Shown piece by piece: positions 17,184 through 25,641 of a DNA stretch of 35,165 bases. Source of the DNA: Rhodospirillales bacterium. GTDB lineage: Bacteria; Pseudomonadota; Alphaproteobacteria; Rhodospirillales; SHVU01. The stretch lies in assembly GCA_009691105.1 (NCBI GenBank), contig SHVU01000019.1, positions 1 through 35,165 of the forward strand, given 5' to 3'. The notes under the pieces were generated by a model. That model saw nothing but the letters and a program-made list of their open reading frames with translations, was not told the origin of the DNA and did not search any database. The position numbers and the translations under genes are program-made. Position 1 is the stretch's first letter. Every line of letters begins with the position of its first letter.

Positions 17184-18110
17184 CTATGGCGTGGGCGCGG
17201 GCGGACCGCCGGCTCCGGTCCGGCGGCGGCTCTCGCGATAGGCGATGTAGGTCACGGAGGCGATAATCATGATCGAACCGAGCCACGTCCAGCCTTCCGG
17301 GACTTCACCGAAGACGACATAGCCGATGATCGCCGCCCACAGCAGGCGGGTGAAGTCGATCGGCGCCACGATCGTCGCATCCGCCGATTTCATGGCCTGG
17401 GCGATGGACCAATGCCCAATCGCGCCTAGCGGGCCGAGCAGGACCAACAGGCCGAATTGGGGCAGCGTCGGCGTGATCCAGACCGGTAGCGCCACCAGGA
17501 ACGACAACGGCGCCGAGCACAGTGCCATGATCAAGGTTTGGCTGGCGCTCGATTCGGTCCGGCTCAGCATCTTGATGACGATGATCGCGCCGCTCCAAAT
17601 AAATGCCGAGATCAAAGCCCAGGCCGGTCCTTCCTCGATCACGACAAGGCCGGGGCGAAGGATGATCCAGGTACCGGCAAATCCGATCAGCAGGCCGATG
17701 ATCCGGCGCATGCGGATCTTCTCGCCCAGAAAGAACAAGGCCAGGACAGTCACGAACAACGGCGTCGAGAAGTGAATGGCGATGGCTTGGGCCAACGGCG
17801 TCAAGCTGAGCGCCATGAAGAACATGAGCATCGAGACGAGATCGAGAACGACGCGGAGCGACATCAAGCCCGGTCGGGACACTTTGAGAATTCTGAGGCC
17901 GTAGCGGAACAAGAGCGGCGACAGGGTGACGGCGCTGAAGAAATTGCGAAAGAAGGCAATCTCGAAGGGAGGCAATTCGGCCGACAGATAGCGGGCGATG
18001 CCGTTGACCGTCGCGCCGCTGAGCGCCGATATCAGCATGTAGCCGATGCCCTTGACGGTGTCGGGCGCGGCAAGGACACGCGCCCAGCCGAAGCGGATCG
18101 CCGCCCTCAT
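17184..18110 (-). CDS. EamA/DMT-family transporter, tandem copy
   Basis: A 308-residue exporter, MRAAIRFGWARVLAAP, with ten predicted helices. It is colinear without visible gaps to the gene immediately upstream (18116-19045); both share blocks such as KVSRPGLMSLRVV, HFSTPLFVTVLAL, TESSASQT, FTRLLWAA and VFGEVPEGWTWLG or its close variant. It starts five bases after the stop of its twin, so the pair is cotranscribed. The C-terminus is Gly/Pro-rich and differs from the twin. Substrate unknown. Confidence 0.9.
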   Translation of the reverse strand: MRAAIRFGWARVLAAPDTVKGIGYMLISALSGATVNGIARYLSAELPPFEIAFFRNFFSAVTLSPLLFRYGLRILKVSRPGLMSLRVVLDLVSMLMFFMALSLTPLAQAIAIHFSTPLFVTVLALFFLGEKIRMRRIIGLLIGFAGTWIILRPGLVVIEEGPAWALISAFIWSGAIIVIKMLSRTESSASQTLIMALCSAPLSFLVALPVWITPTLPQFGLLVLLGPLGAIGHWSIAQAMKSADATIVAPIDFTRLLWAAIIGYVVFGEVPEGWTWLGSIMIIASVTYIAYRESRRRTGAGGPPAPTP

Positions 18111-18115
18111 CGCGC

Positions 18116-19045
18116 CTAGGCTCCCACGTCCCGCCGCGGCGATGCGTCGGCCGCTGGCCGCTGGCTCTCGCGATAGGCGATGTAGGTCACCGAGCCGATA
18201 ATCATGAAGGCTCCCAGCCACGTCCAGCCTTCGGGAACTTCGCCGAACGCGGCATAACCGATGACGGCCGCCCAGAGCAGGCGGGTGAAATCGAAGGGCG
18301 CGGCAAGCGTCGCCTCGGTCAGCTTCATGGCTTGGGCGACGGTCCAATGCCCTAAGGCCCCCAGAGCGCCGATCAACGCCAGCCATCCCAGCTGGGTCGG
18401 CGTCGGCATGACCCACGACGGCAGGGCGACCAGGAACGCGAGCGGCGTCGCCGCGAGGGCCATGATCATGGTTTGGCTGGCGCTGGATTCGGTGCGGCCC
18501 AGAACCTTGATGACGATGATGGTTGCGCCCCAGATCAGCGACGACACCAGCGCCAGCGTCGGTCCGGCTTCGACGTCGACGATGCCTGGCCGAAGGATGA
18601 CCCAGGTGCCGACGAACCCGATGAGGAGGCCCATGATTCGTCGGAGCCGGATGCGCTCGCCGAGCACAACCAGGGCCAGGACCGTCACGAACAACGGCGT
18701 CGAGAAATGAATCGCCACGGCCTGGGCGAGCGGCGTCAGGCTGAGCGCGACGAAAAACATCAGCATCCCGACGAGATCGAAAACGACACGCAGCGACATC
18801 AGTCCCGGTCGCGACACTTTCAAGACGCCGACGCCGTAGCGGAACAACAGCGGCGACAGCGCCAGGACGCTAAAGAAGTTCCGGAAAAAGACGATCTCGA
18901 AGGGCGGAAGCTCGGCCGACAGATAGCGGACCGTCGCGTTCATCGACGCGCCGCTCAGCGCCGAGATCAGCATGTAGGAGATGCCCTTGGAGGCGTTGGG
19001 TGCGGCGAGAAGACGGGCCCATCCGAAACGGATCGTGGCCCTCAT
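18116..19045 (-). CDS. EamA/DMT-family transporter, tandem copy
   Basis: A 309-residue exporter, MRATIRFGWARLLAAP, ten predicted helices in two EamA repeats. It is the first gene of the three-gene minus-strand EamA operon and diverges from the CoA-transferase gene across about 257 bases. The start at 19045 matches the N-terminus of its twin almost residue for residue; the longer frame upstream shows no protein-like pattern. Duplication followed by moderate divergence is clear. Substrate unknown. Confidence 0.9.
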   Translation of the reverse strand: MRATIRFGWARLLAAPNASKGISYMLISALSGASMNATVRYLSAELPPFEIVFFRNFFSVLALSPLLFRYGVGVLKVSRPGLMSLRVVFDLVGMLMFFVALSLTPLAQAVAIHFSTPLFVTVLALVVLGERIRLRRIMGLLIGFVGTWVILRPGIVDVEAGPTLALVSSLIWGATIIVIKVLGRTESSASQTMIMALAATPLAFLVALPSWVMPTPTQLGWLALIGALGALGHWTVAQAMKLTEATLAAPFDFTRLLWAAVIGYAAFGEVPEGWTWLGAFMIIGSVTYIAYRESQRPAADASPRRDVGA

Positions 19046-19302
19046 CGCGAATCGGTTCGCATCTCGTGACGGATGATCAGTTGCAACCTCGCCACCGGCG
19101 TTCCTCGCGGAACGTGGACTGTGGCGAGCCTTGCCATGGCGGCAGAGGCGCGAAGGTCGTGGATTTTCATGGACCGAGCGCAGGCGGACTGTGGGAAGGC
19201 CTCGATCATGGCACAAAACCAGGCGGACCACAGTGCCGGGCCGATTGACAGGTCGGATGCCGGCCGGGAGAGTGGCGGCGAACAACCGCGCGAGACGTTC
19301 CC

Positions 19303-20544
19303 GTGACCGCACTCGATCCGACCGCCCGCTGCCCTTTGGACGGCGTCCGTATTCTCGATCTATCTCGGCTCGTCGCCGGAAATATGTTGAGCGTCGTGCT
19401 GGCCGACTTCGGTGCCGAAGTCATCAAAGTCGAATCGCCGACCGAGGGCGATTCCTTGCGCGCCTGGCGGGTTGGCGGCGTCTCTACCCATTGGAAGGCT
19501 TACGGCCGAAACAAAAAAAGCTTGGCTCTCGACATGCGCCATGGCGAAAGCCGCGCCATCCTGAAGCGCCTGATACCGTCGCTACAGGTTCTTATCGAAA
19601 ACTTCCGGCCCGGGACCATGGAGGCCATGGGGCTTGGGCCGAAAGATCTTTTCGCGCTCAATCCCGGCCTGATCATCGTTCGCATTTCCGGGTTCGGTCA
19701 GGACGGTCCCTATCGCGACCGTCCCGGGTTTGGAACGTTGATCGAAGCGATGTCGGGCCTCGCGTCCATGACCGGTTTCCCCGACCGCGAACCCGTCTTG
19801 CCACCGATGCCGCTCGCCGACAGCGTCGCCGGGCTCTATGGCGCGACGGCTGTGATGATCGCACTGCGCTCGATCGAGGTGAACGGCGGCCGGGGCCAGG
19901 TCATCGACCTGTCGCTGTTCGATCCGCTGTTCTCGATCCTTGGGCCCCAGGCCGCGAATTACCGCATGACCGGCGAGGTCAAGCAGCGGACCGGCAGCCG
20001 ATCCACCAACGCCGGGCCTCGCAACGTCTACCGCACCAAGGACGGTGGCTGGCTGGCGATCTCGGCTTCGATGCAGAGCATGGTCGAGCGCTTGTTCCGC
20101 TCCATCGGACGGGCCGATCTGATCACCGACGCGCGCTTTCGCACCAATTCCTTGCGGGTCAAGAACGCGCCTGAGCTCGACGCCATCCTGGCGGTGCCGA
20201 TCGGTGAAAAAACACTCGCCGAAAATCTCGCGTTTTTTGAAGCCGCCGAAGTCACCGCCGGGCCGGTCTATGACATTTCCCAAATCATCGCCGATCCGCA
20301 TGTCCAGGCCCGCAACGTCATCGTCGAAATTCCCGACAGCGAAATGGGCATGGCGCCGATCCATGGCGTGACGCCACGGCTCTCGGAAAATCCGGGCGCC
20401 ATCCGGCGCGCCGCTCCGGCGATCGGCGAGAACACCCGCGATATTCTGACCGACGCGGGATTTACCGAAGCCGAGATCGCCCGCCTCGCCGAGGCCGGCG
20501 CGATCGCGTTCTCACAAATCAAACCACGGGCCAAAGCATCATGA
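19303..20544 (+). CDS. CaiB/BaiF family (class III) CoA-transferase
   Basis: A 413-residue enzyme that moves CoA between carboxylic acids. Family marks: PLDGVRILDLSRLVAGN, LADFGAEVIKVE, LIENFRPGTMEAMGLG, ISGFGQDGPY, and Asp173 in MPLADSVAGLYGA, which aligns with the catalytic Asp of formyl-CoA transferase. The C-terminus has the usual GENTRDIL and GFTEAEIARL ending. Start is GTG 19303; no strong ribosome-binding site is visible. Its last four bases overlap the following lyase gene (ATGA), so the two enzymes probably act in sequence: activation of an acid to its CoA ester, then cleavage. Confidence 0.92.
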   Translation: MTALDPTARCPLDGVRILDLSRLVAGNMLSVVLADFGAEVIKVESPTEGDSLRAWRVGGVSTHWKAYGRNKKSLALDMRHGESRAILKRLIPSLQVLIENFRPGTMEAMGLGPKDLFALNPGLIIVRISGFGQDGPYRDRPGFGTLIEAMSGLASMTGFPDREPVLPPMPLADSVAGLYGATAVMIALRSIEVNGGRGQVIDLSLFDPLFSILGPQAANYRMTGEVKQRTGSRSTNAGPRNVYRTKDGGWLAISASMQSMVERLFRSIGRADLITDARFRTNSLRVKNAPELDAILAVPIGEKTLAENLAFFEAAEVTAGPVYDISQIIADPHVQARNVIVEIPDSEMGMAPIHGVTPRLSENPGAIRRAAPAIGENTRDILTDAGFTEAEIARLAEAGAIAFSQIKPRAKAS

Positions 20545-21437
20545 ATGGACCTCTTCCGGTGTGGCGATCGCTTCTCTACGTACCGGTGAACGTCGAGAAA
20601 TACGTCGAGAAAGCCCACACGCGGGGCGCCGACGCTATCCAACTCGATCTCGAAGACAGCGTTCCCGCGGCCGAGAAGGAAAACGCTCGGACCTTGGTTC
20701 GCGCTGCCGCCACCCGCGTCCGGCGGGGCGGGTCCGATGTCGTCGTCCGGATCAACCGGCCGATCCGGGCTGCCATCCGCGATATCGAGGCGTCGGTCTG
20801 GCCCGAGGTCAATGCGCTTGCCGTCACCAAGATCGAGTCGGCCGGGCATGTCCGGATCCTGAGCGAGGCGGTCGCCAGCTTGGAGCGCGAACGCGGCATG
20901 GAGGTCGGAACGGTTAGATTCTTGGCGCTCGTCGAAACCGCCCAGGCCTTCTTCCACATGGAAGAGATCGCCCGTGCCGATCCCCGGATCGTCGCTTTGA
21001 CGTTGGGCAGCGAAGACTTCGCCTTTGCGCTCGGCGCCGAGCCCACGGCCGATTCCCTCTTTTTCGCCAAGGCCCAGTCCGTCATCGCCGCCCGAGCCGC
21101 CGGTGTCATTCCTCTCGGCTACGTCGGCACGGTGGCTGGTTATGGCGATCTGGAAGGGTTTCGCGCCATCGTGCGCCGGGCCCGCGGCCTTGGATTCGAG
21201 GGCGGTTCCGCCATCCATCCGGCCCAGGTTGCGATCCTGAACGAAGAGTTCAGCCCACCGGCCGACGAAGTGGCACGGGCCAGCCGCATGGTCGAGGCCG
21301 ATCGCGAAGCGGAACGCGGCGGTCGGGGCTCCTTCGGCATGGACGGGAAGATGATCGACATTCCGGTGGTCTTACGGGCCCAGCGTCTGTTGCAACGTCA
21401 CGACGCCATCGTGGCGCGGACGAAACGGGCATCCTAA
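20541..21437 (+). CDS. CitE-like HpcH/HpaI family CoA-ester lyase
   Basis: A 298-residue TIM-barrel lyase. Visible: RSLLYVPVNVEKYVEKA, the metal-site strand DAIQLDLEDSVP, VVVRINRP, AVTKIESAGHV, FLALVETAQAFFHM and TLGSEDFAFALGAEP. The pattern fits the citrate lyase beta subunit, malyl-CoA or citramalyl-CoA lyase group, which uses Mg2+ for retro-Claisen cleavage. As it is translationally coupled to a class III CoA-transferase and has no citrate lyase alpha or gamma subunits nearby, cleavage of a free CoA ester such as citramalyl- or malyl-CoA is more likely than citrate lyase; this is inference. Confidence 0.9.
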   Translation: MNGPLPVWRSLLYVPVNVEKYVEKAHTRGADAIQLDLEDSVPAAEKENARTLVRAAATRVRRGGSDVVVRINRPIRAAIRDIEASVWPEVNALAVTKIESAGHVRILSEAVASLERERGMEVGTVRFLALVETAQAFFHMEEIARADPRIVALTLGSEDFAFALGAEPTADSLFFAKAQSVIAARAAGVIPLGYVGTVAGYGDLEGFRAIVRRARGLGFEGGSAIHPAQVAILNEEFSPPADEVARASRMVEADREAERGGRGSFGMDGKMIDIPVVLRAQRLLQRHDAIVARTKRAS

Positions 21438-21532
21438 AAGCGTTTCGTCGTCCGACCCGGCTCTTGACCCTGGAGGCCTGGGTGCGAATATCCCTCCAAG
21501 CCTTTGCATAGGGTAATGAGAGAGGGGCACTC

Positions 21533-22417
21533 ATGACCATTGTCGCAAGCGCGGTGCTGCTCGGACTTGTCGTTCTGGTCGGATCCTCATCGGCCCAAAC
21601 GCCGAAGGTCGGGGATACTTTCAAAGATTGTCCTCAATGCCCGAAGATGGTGGTCGTTCCGGCGGGTTCCTTCCGCATGGGTTCGCCCGACAGGGAGCCG
21701 AACCGCGCCGCCAATGAAGGACCGATACGTCCCGTCAGTTTCGCGAGGTCCTTCGCGATTGGAAAATTCGAGCTGACCGTCGAGGAGTTCGAGGCGTTCG
21801 TGACGGAGAGCGGCTATGTCTCCATCGGTTGCGGCCTCGATGGCGATCGCAGCTGGCGCAGTCCCGGATTCGCCCAGACGGGTCGGAATCCAGTCGTGTG
21901 CGTCTCATGGCCGGGAGCGACGGCATACGTCCAGTGGCTCTCCCGCAAGACCCGAAAACCGTATCGTCTCCCAAGCGAGGCCGAGTTCGAATATGCGGCG
22001 CGTGCCGGAACGTCGACGGCTCGCTATTGGGGCGAAGACGAAGGCGGCTGTCGTCAGATGAACGTCCTAGACCGCCGCGGCAAGACGGATTTTCCCGGGT
22101 TTCCGTGGCGCTCCCTCGACTGCGACGATGGGTTCGGCGCGACAGCTCCGGTCGGGAGCTACCCGGCCAACCGATTTGGACTCCACGATACCCTCGGCAA
22201 CGTCATCGAATGGATGTAGGACTGTTTCAATCCGGACCACGGAGCGGCTCTCCCGGACGGGCAGGCCCGCCTGAGTGGCGACTGCGCGCGACGCGTGGTG
22301 CGCGGTGGGGGATGGGCTGTTGCTGCCGAGATCTCGCGCTCGGCGGCCCGCACGGGCTATCCGTCGGAGCGGAAGGATTAGGGATTCGGATTTCGCGTCG
22401 CACGGACCCTCGAATAG
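21533..22417 (+). pseudogene. Formylglycine-generating-enzyme-like (SUMF1) gene with two amber stops
   Basis: A signal peptide (MTIVASAVLLGLVVLVGSSSAQ) precedes a SUMF1-type domain: MVVVPAGSFRMGSPDREPN, FAIGKFELTVEEFEAFV, NPVVCVSWPGATAYVQWLS, YRLPSEAEFEYAARAG and FGLHDTLGNVIEWM. Then comes TAG at 22217-22219. The same frame continues with the expected family sequence, DCFNPDH and RRVVRGGGWAVAAEISRSA, meets a second TAG at 22379-22381, and finishes with GFGFRVARTLE and TAG at 22415-22417. Family members need the C-terminal RGGxW and GFRVAR elements, so the truncated 228-residue form should be inactive. Relatives usually have Glu or Gln at the first stop. Secreted versions are common in bacteria with unknown substrates. 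Confidence 0.75.
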
Positions 22418-22483
22418 CCACGACGCCGCGTCTGCTTGTATAAACGGATTGAACCCAGCCGACTCGCGAGGGAGACCCACACC

Positions 22484-22996
22484 ATGCCGATGCGCGATCA
22501 CTTCAGGATGTTTGCCGGATACAACCGGTGGGCGAACGAACGCCTCTACACGGCGGCGGCGACGATCCCGGATGCCGAGTATCGCAAGGATCGAAAAGGC
22601 TTCTTCAAGTCGATCCACGGCACGTTCAATCACATCCTGGTCGGCGACCGCATTTGGCTGATGCGCATCACCGGCCAAGGCACCCGTCCGAAGACTCTCG
22701 ACGAAATCCTCTATGACGACTTGGCGTCGCTGCGGGTCGCGCGCCAGGCCGAAGACGCCCGAATCATCGCCGCGATCGACGCTTTCGACGAAGCCGCTTT
22801 GGCGAAGCCGATCATCTATCATTCGATGAAGGGCGATCGTTACGAGCAGCCCATGGCCGAGATCCTGGCGCACTTCCAGAACCATCAGACGCACCATCGC
22901 GGCCAGGCCCACGACATGCTGAGCCAGGCGCTGAATTCCGCCGGCATCGAGCCGCCGTCGTTGGACCTTCTGAATTATCAGCGCGAGCGTCAGTAG
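22484..22996 (+). CDS. DinB-family metal-binding protein
   Basis: A 170-residue four-helix-bundle protein beginning MPMRDHFRMFAGYNRWANERLY. His50 (in GTFNHILVGD) and His134/His138 (in FQNHQTHHRGQAHDML) form the probable metal triad of the DinB/YfiT-like group. Start at 22484 is supported by GAGGGAGA about eight bases upstream; a longer reading from 22436 runs through the preceding relic. Members are often thiol-dependent transferases or of unknown function, and despite the name most are not DNA-damage proteins. It stands alone on the plus strand. Confidence 0.88.
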   Translation: MPMRDHFRMFAGYNRWANERLYTAAATIPDAEYRKDRKGFFKSIHGTFNHILVGDRIWLMRITGQGTRPKTLDEILYDDLASLRVARQAEDARIIAAIDAFDEAALAKPIIYHSMKGDRYEQPMAEILAHFQNHQTHHRGQAHDMLSQALNSAGIEPPSLDLLNYQRERQ

Positions 22997-23003
22997 CGAC
23001 GCA

Positions 23004-23648
23004 TTAGACCGGCGCTGGAATCAAAAACGCCTCCCAGGGGAGGCGTTTCGTGTCGGTGCGGACGTGATGACCGGCGATGCCGGCCGCGCCGTCGCCCGTC
23101 GAGACGAGCTTCACGGTGTCGAGCGACTTGCCGACGACGCGCAGGCCGTTGACGACCGCGGCGCCGTGCTGATCGTCGTGGAAGACCGGGATCTTCATCC
23201 GCTCCCGAAGCTTCGACTCGACCTCGAAGCATTACGGCGAGCGGATGTCTTCGAGGTTGATTGCGCCGAACGTCGGCTCAAGGCTGGCGATGATGTCGAA
23301 GAGCTTGGCCGGGTCGGTTTCGTTGATCTCGATATCGAAGACATCGATGCCGGCGAATTTCTTGAAGAGAACCGCTTTGCCTTCCATCACCGGCTTCGCG
23401 GCCAGTGCGCCGATGGCGCCGAGGCCGAGAACCGCGGTGCCGTTTGTGATCACCGCGACCAAATTGCCGCGCAACGTCAGATTGGCGGCTTCGCCCGGAT
23501 CCTTAGCGATGGCGAGCGAGGCCGCGGCGACTCCGGGCGTATAGGCGAGCGCCAGGTCGCGCTGCGTGGCGAGCGACTTGGTGGCGACAATGGCGATTTT
23601 TCCGGGCGGCGGCCCCCGGTGGTAATCGAGGGCCGGTTCGTCCAGAGA
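23004..23648 (-). pseudogene. Malic enzyme (MaeB-type) N-terminal relic
   Basis: The minus strand reads [16 protein letters not shown], then [51 protein letters not shown] and [16 protein letters not shown], then TAA (complement of 23232-23234). It resumes [23 protein letters not shown]. This is the malic domain of the large NADP malic enzyme. Relatives read SPECFE, so GAA to TAA explains the stop. After HDDQHG about six residues (TAIIVG in relatives) are missing, and similarity ends at [10 protein letters not shown], where the NAD domain should begin. There is no start codon; an in-frame TAA (complement of 23649-23651) precedes the homologous part. The gene is clearly dead. Confidence 0.8.
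23025..23053 (-). terminator. Strong hairpin terminator
   Basis: AAACGCCTCC / GGAGGCGTTT form a perfect 10-bp stem with a four-base loop (23025-23048). On the minus strand it is followed by TTTTT, a classical intrinsic terminator inside the end of the malic enzyme relic. On the plus strand it lies 29 bases after the DinB-family stop and could also end that transcript. Confidence 0.7.
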
Positions 23649-23729
23649 TTAGTCTTTTGGGCTTGAAGCGTCGTCGCCGCCGCGTCCGGGCATATCCGGA
23701 GCTTATCGGAATTCGGCTGCGCCGTCCCG

Positions 23730-24941
23730 TTACAGCGACGGGTTTTCGATCAGGAACGGCAGCTTGTCGAAGTTCTGCGGCCCGGTCATGAAGCGGTCGA
23801 AAGCAAAGGCCGAGATGTCGAGGGACGGCTTCCGGCCAAGAATCAGTTCGGAGATCAGCCGGGCGGCGCCGGGGCCGCTGGTGTAGCCGACCGACGTCGA
23901 GGCGATGTAGAAGCCCGGCACGTTCGGGACTTCGCCCATGATCGGCAGGCCGTCGGCCATGACGTTGATGATTCCAGACCACGTCCGGACGATCCGCAAA
24001 TGGCGCAGTTCGGGCATCAGGTGCTGGGCGACCCAGAGATTGCCGTGAATGCTGGAGCGCTGAACGACGGCGCGGTTGGTTGGCTCGTCGATCTGCGCCG
24101 CCCAGCCGCCGCCGATCAGCATGGTGCCGTTGCTGGCCTGTTTCAGGGTCAAGCGCCGGCCCATGTGCTGGATCAGGTGCGGGACGCGATATTCCATCGC
24201 TTCGGTCGCATTCATGTGAAGGGCGCGCCGCGTTACCGGAAGCGTGACGCCGAGCATGGCCGCGACTTCGGCCGACCAGCCACCGGCCGCGCAGATGACC
24301 CGGCTGGCGCGAATGTCGCCCCGCGCCGTGGTCGCGGTGAACCGATTGCCGCTGCGTTCCAGCTTCAGAAGTCCGGCATGACGGAACATCCGGGCCCCGG
24401 CCTTCTCGGCGCCACGAGCGATGGCCGGCGTCGCGGCGATGGGGTTGAGCTTGCCCTCGTCGGGGCAGAAATCGGCGCCGATCACGACGTCCGACAAATA
24501 GGGCGCGATCTTGCGAACTTCGTTGGCGTCCAAGACCCGGGTGTTGATGCCGGCTTCGTTTTCGCGCTTAACCTTCTTTTCGATCTGGCGGAATTCGCGC
24601 TCGGTCTCGGCGATCATCAGGCCGCCGGAGGTCGAGAATTCGATATCGGTGTCGAGGGTCTTCGCCAATTCACGCCAGGTCCGAACGCCCTCGGCATAGA
24701 GCTTGAGCGGACGCTGGGTGGCCCGCACGGCCTCGGGCTCTTCCGCCCAGGCCCAATGCGACAGGATCTGAACGTGAATACTGCCGGCGTTGGTGCCGGA
24801 GGCTTGGGTGTTCAGATCGTAGCGATCGATCAGCGCCACCTCTCGGCCTTCGCGGGCCAACCAGTAGGCGAGGGAGCATCCCATGATGCCGCCGCCGACG
24901 ATGAGGATGTCGGTGTCGGTGTCGATGCGCGGCAAGGGCAT
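23730..24941 (-). CDS. FAD-dependent amino acid/amine oxidoreductase (DAO family)
   Basis: A 403-residue flavoprotein. Residues 11-40 form the Rossmann FAD site (DILIVGGGIMGCSLAYWL with GGGIMG at 16-21 and the ribose-binding acid near 39). Further marks are QASGTNAGSIH, a mid-protein ICAAGGWSAEVAAMLG and the C-terminal second FAD segment GYTSGPGAARLISELILGRKP. The pattern is that of glycine/sarcosine/D-amino-acid oxidase relatives. ATG 24941 gives a six-residue leader before the FAD motif; the longer frame overlaps the upstream gene. It starts 10 bases after the flavin reductase stop, so the two are cotranscribed. Substrate is probably a secondary amine or D-amino acid. Confidence 0.88.
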   Translation of the reverse strand: MPLPRIDTDTDILIVGGGIMGCSLAYWLAREGREVALIDRYDLNTQASGTNAGSIHVQILSHWAWAEEPEAVRATQRPLKLYAEGVRTWRELAKTLDTDIEFSTSGGLMIAETEREFRQIEKKVKRENEAGINTRVLDANEVRKIAPYLSDVVIGADFCPDEGKLNPIAATPAIARGAEKAGARMFRHAGLLKLERSGNRFTATTARGDIRASRVICAAGGWSAEVAAMLGVTLPVTRRALHMNATEAMEYRVPHLIQHMGRRLTLKQASNGTMLIGGGWAAQIDEPTNRAVVQRSSIHGNLWVAQHLMPELRHLRIVRTWSGIINVMADGLPIMGEVPNVPGFYIASTSVGYTSGPGAARLISELILGRKPSLDISAFAFDRFMTGPQNFDKLPFLIENPSL

Positions 24942-24951
24942 GGCTTGAATC

Positions 24952-25611
24952 CTATGGCTTGGCGGTCGGGCCGTTCTTACGCCGCCATTCTTCATAGCCA
25001 GGGCGGCGCATTTCGAAGCGATCGTTGGTGCGGGTGTAGAGCGATCCGAAAATCCGGCCCACCGGGTGCCAGGCTTCGTCGGACACGCGGAAGGTTTTCG
25101 GATCGACGAGGCCGTCGCGGATGTGCATCCAGAGAATTTCTCCGAGGACGATCGAGCGGAAGCTTCCGAACTCGAGCGTCGTCAGGCGGCGGCATTCCAT
25201 GGCGATGGGCGCTTCGACGATCCGCTTCGGCTTGATGGCGTTCGACGGTGCCAGCGTCAGGCCGGCGGCCGCAACTTCGCTTTCATCGGACGGAAAATCG
25301 ATGGCGCAGATGTTCATGGCCTCGGCCAGGGCCTCGTCCACCAAGTTCACGACGAACTCGCCGTTGTCGTGAATGTTGCGGGTGGTGTCCTTGGGCTGGC
25401 CGGCCTTCGGCGATTCGTCGGGATGAACCTGCAGACCCAGCGCCACGATCGGCGGGTCCTCGCTCATGTAATTGAAGGCGCTGAACGGTGCGGCGTTATC
25501 GACGCCGGCGGCGTTGCGGGTCGTGACCAGCGCGATCGGGCGCGGCACGATGAAGTTGGCGATTAGTTTGTAGCGCTCTTTGCGCTCCAGCGGCGCGAGC
25601 TCGATCTGCAC
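24952..25611 (-). CDS. Flavin reductase-like FMN-binding protein
   Basis: A 219-residue protein of the flavin reductase/DIM6-NTAB type with a split-barrel FMN fold: FIVPRPIALVTTRNAAGVDNAAPFSAFNYMSEDPPIVALG at the N-terminus, here read in pieces, then KDTTRNIHDNGEFVVNLVD and LGEILWMHIRDGLVD. Proteins of this family reduce flavin for a partner oxygenase or use bound FMN directly. It lies 30 bases after the DapA-like gene and 10 before the FAD oxidoreductase, in one minus-strand operon. No monooxygenase partner is seen in the window. Confidence 0.85.
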   Translation of the reverse strand: MQIELAPLERKERYKLIANFIVPRPIALVTTRNAAGVDNAAPFSAFNYMSEDPPIVALGLQVHPDESPKAGQPKDTTRNIHDNGEFVVNLVDEALAEAMNICAIDFPSDESEVAAAGLTLAPSNAIKPKRIVEAPIAMECRRLTTLEFGSFRSIVLGEILWMHIRDGLVDPKTFRVSDEAWHPVGRIFGSLYTRTNDRFEMRRPGYEEWRRKNGPTAKP

Positions 25612-25641
25612 GGGACCCGTCCCGAACCGCCGCCGCCGCCG

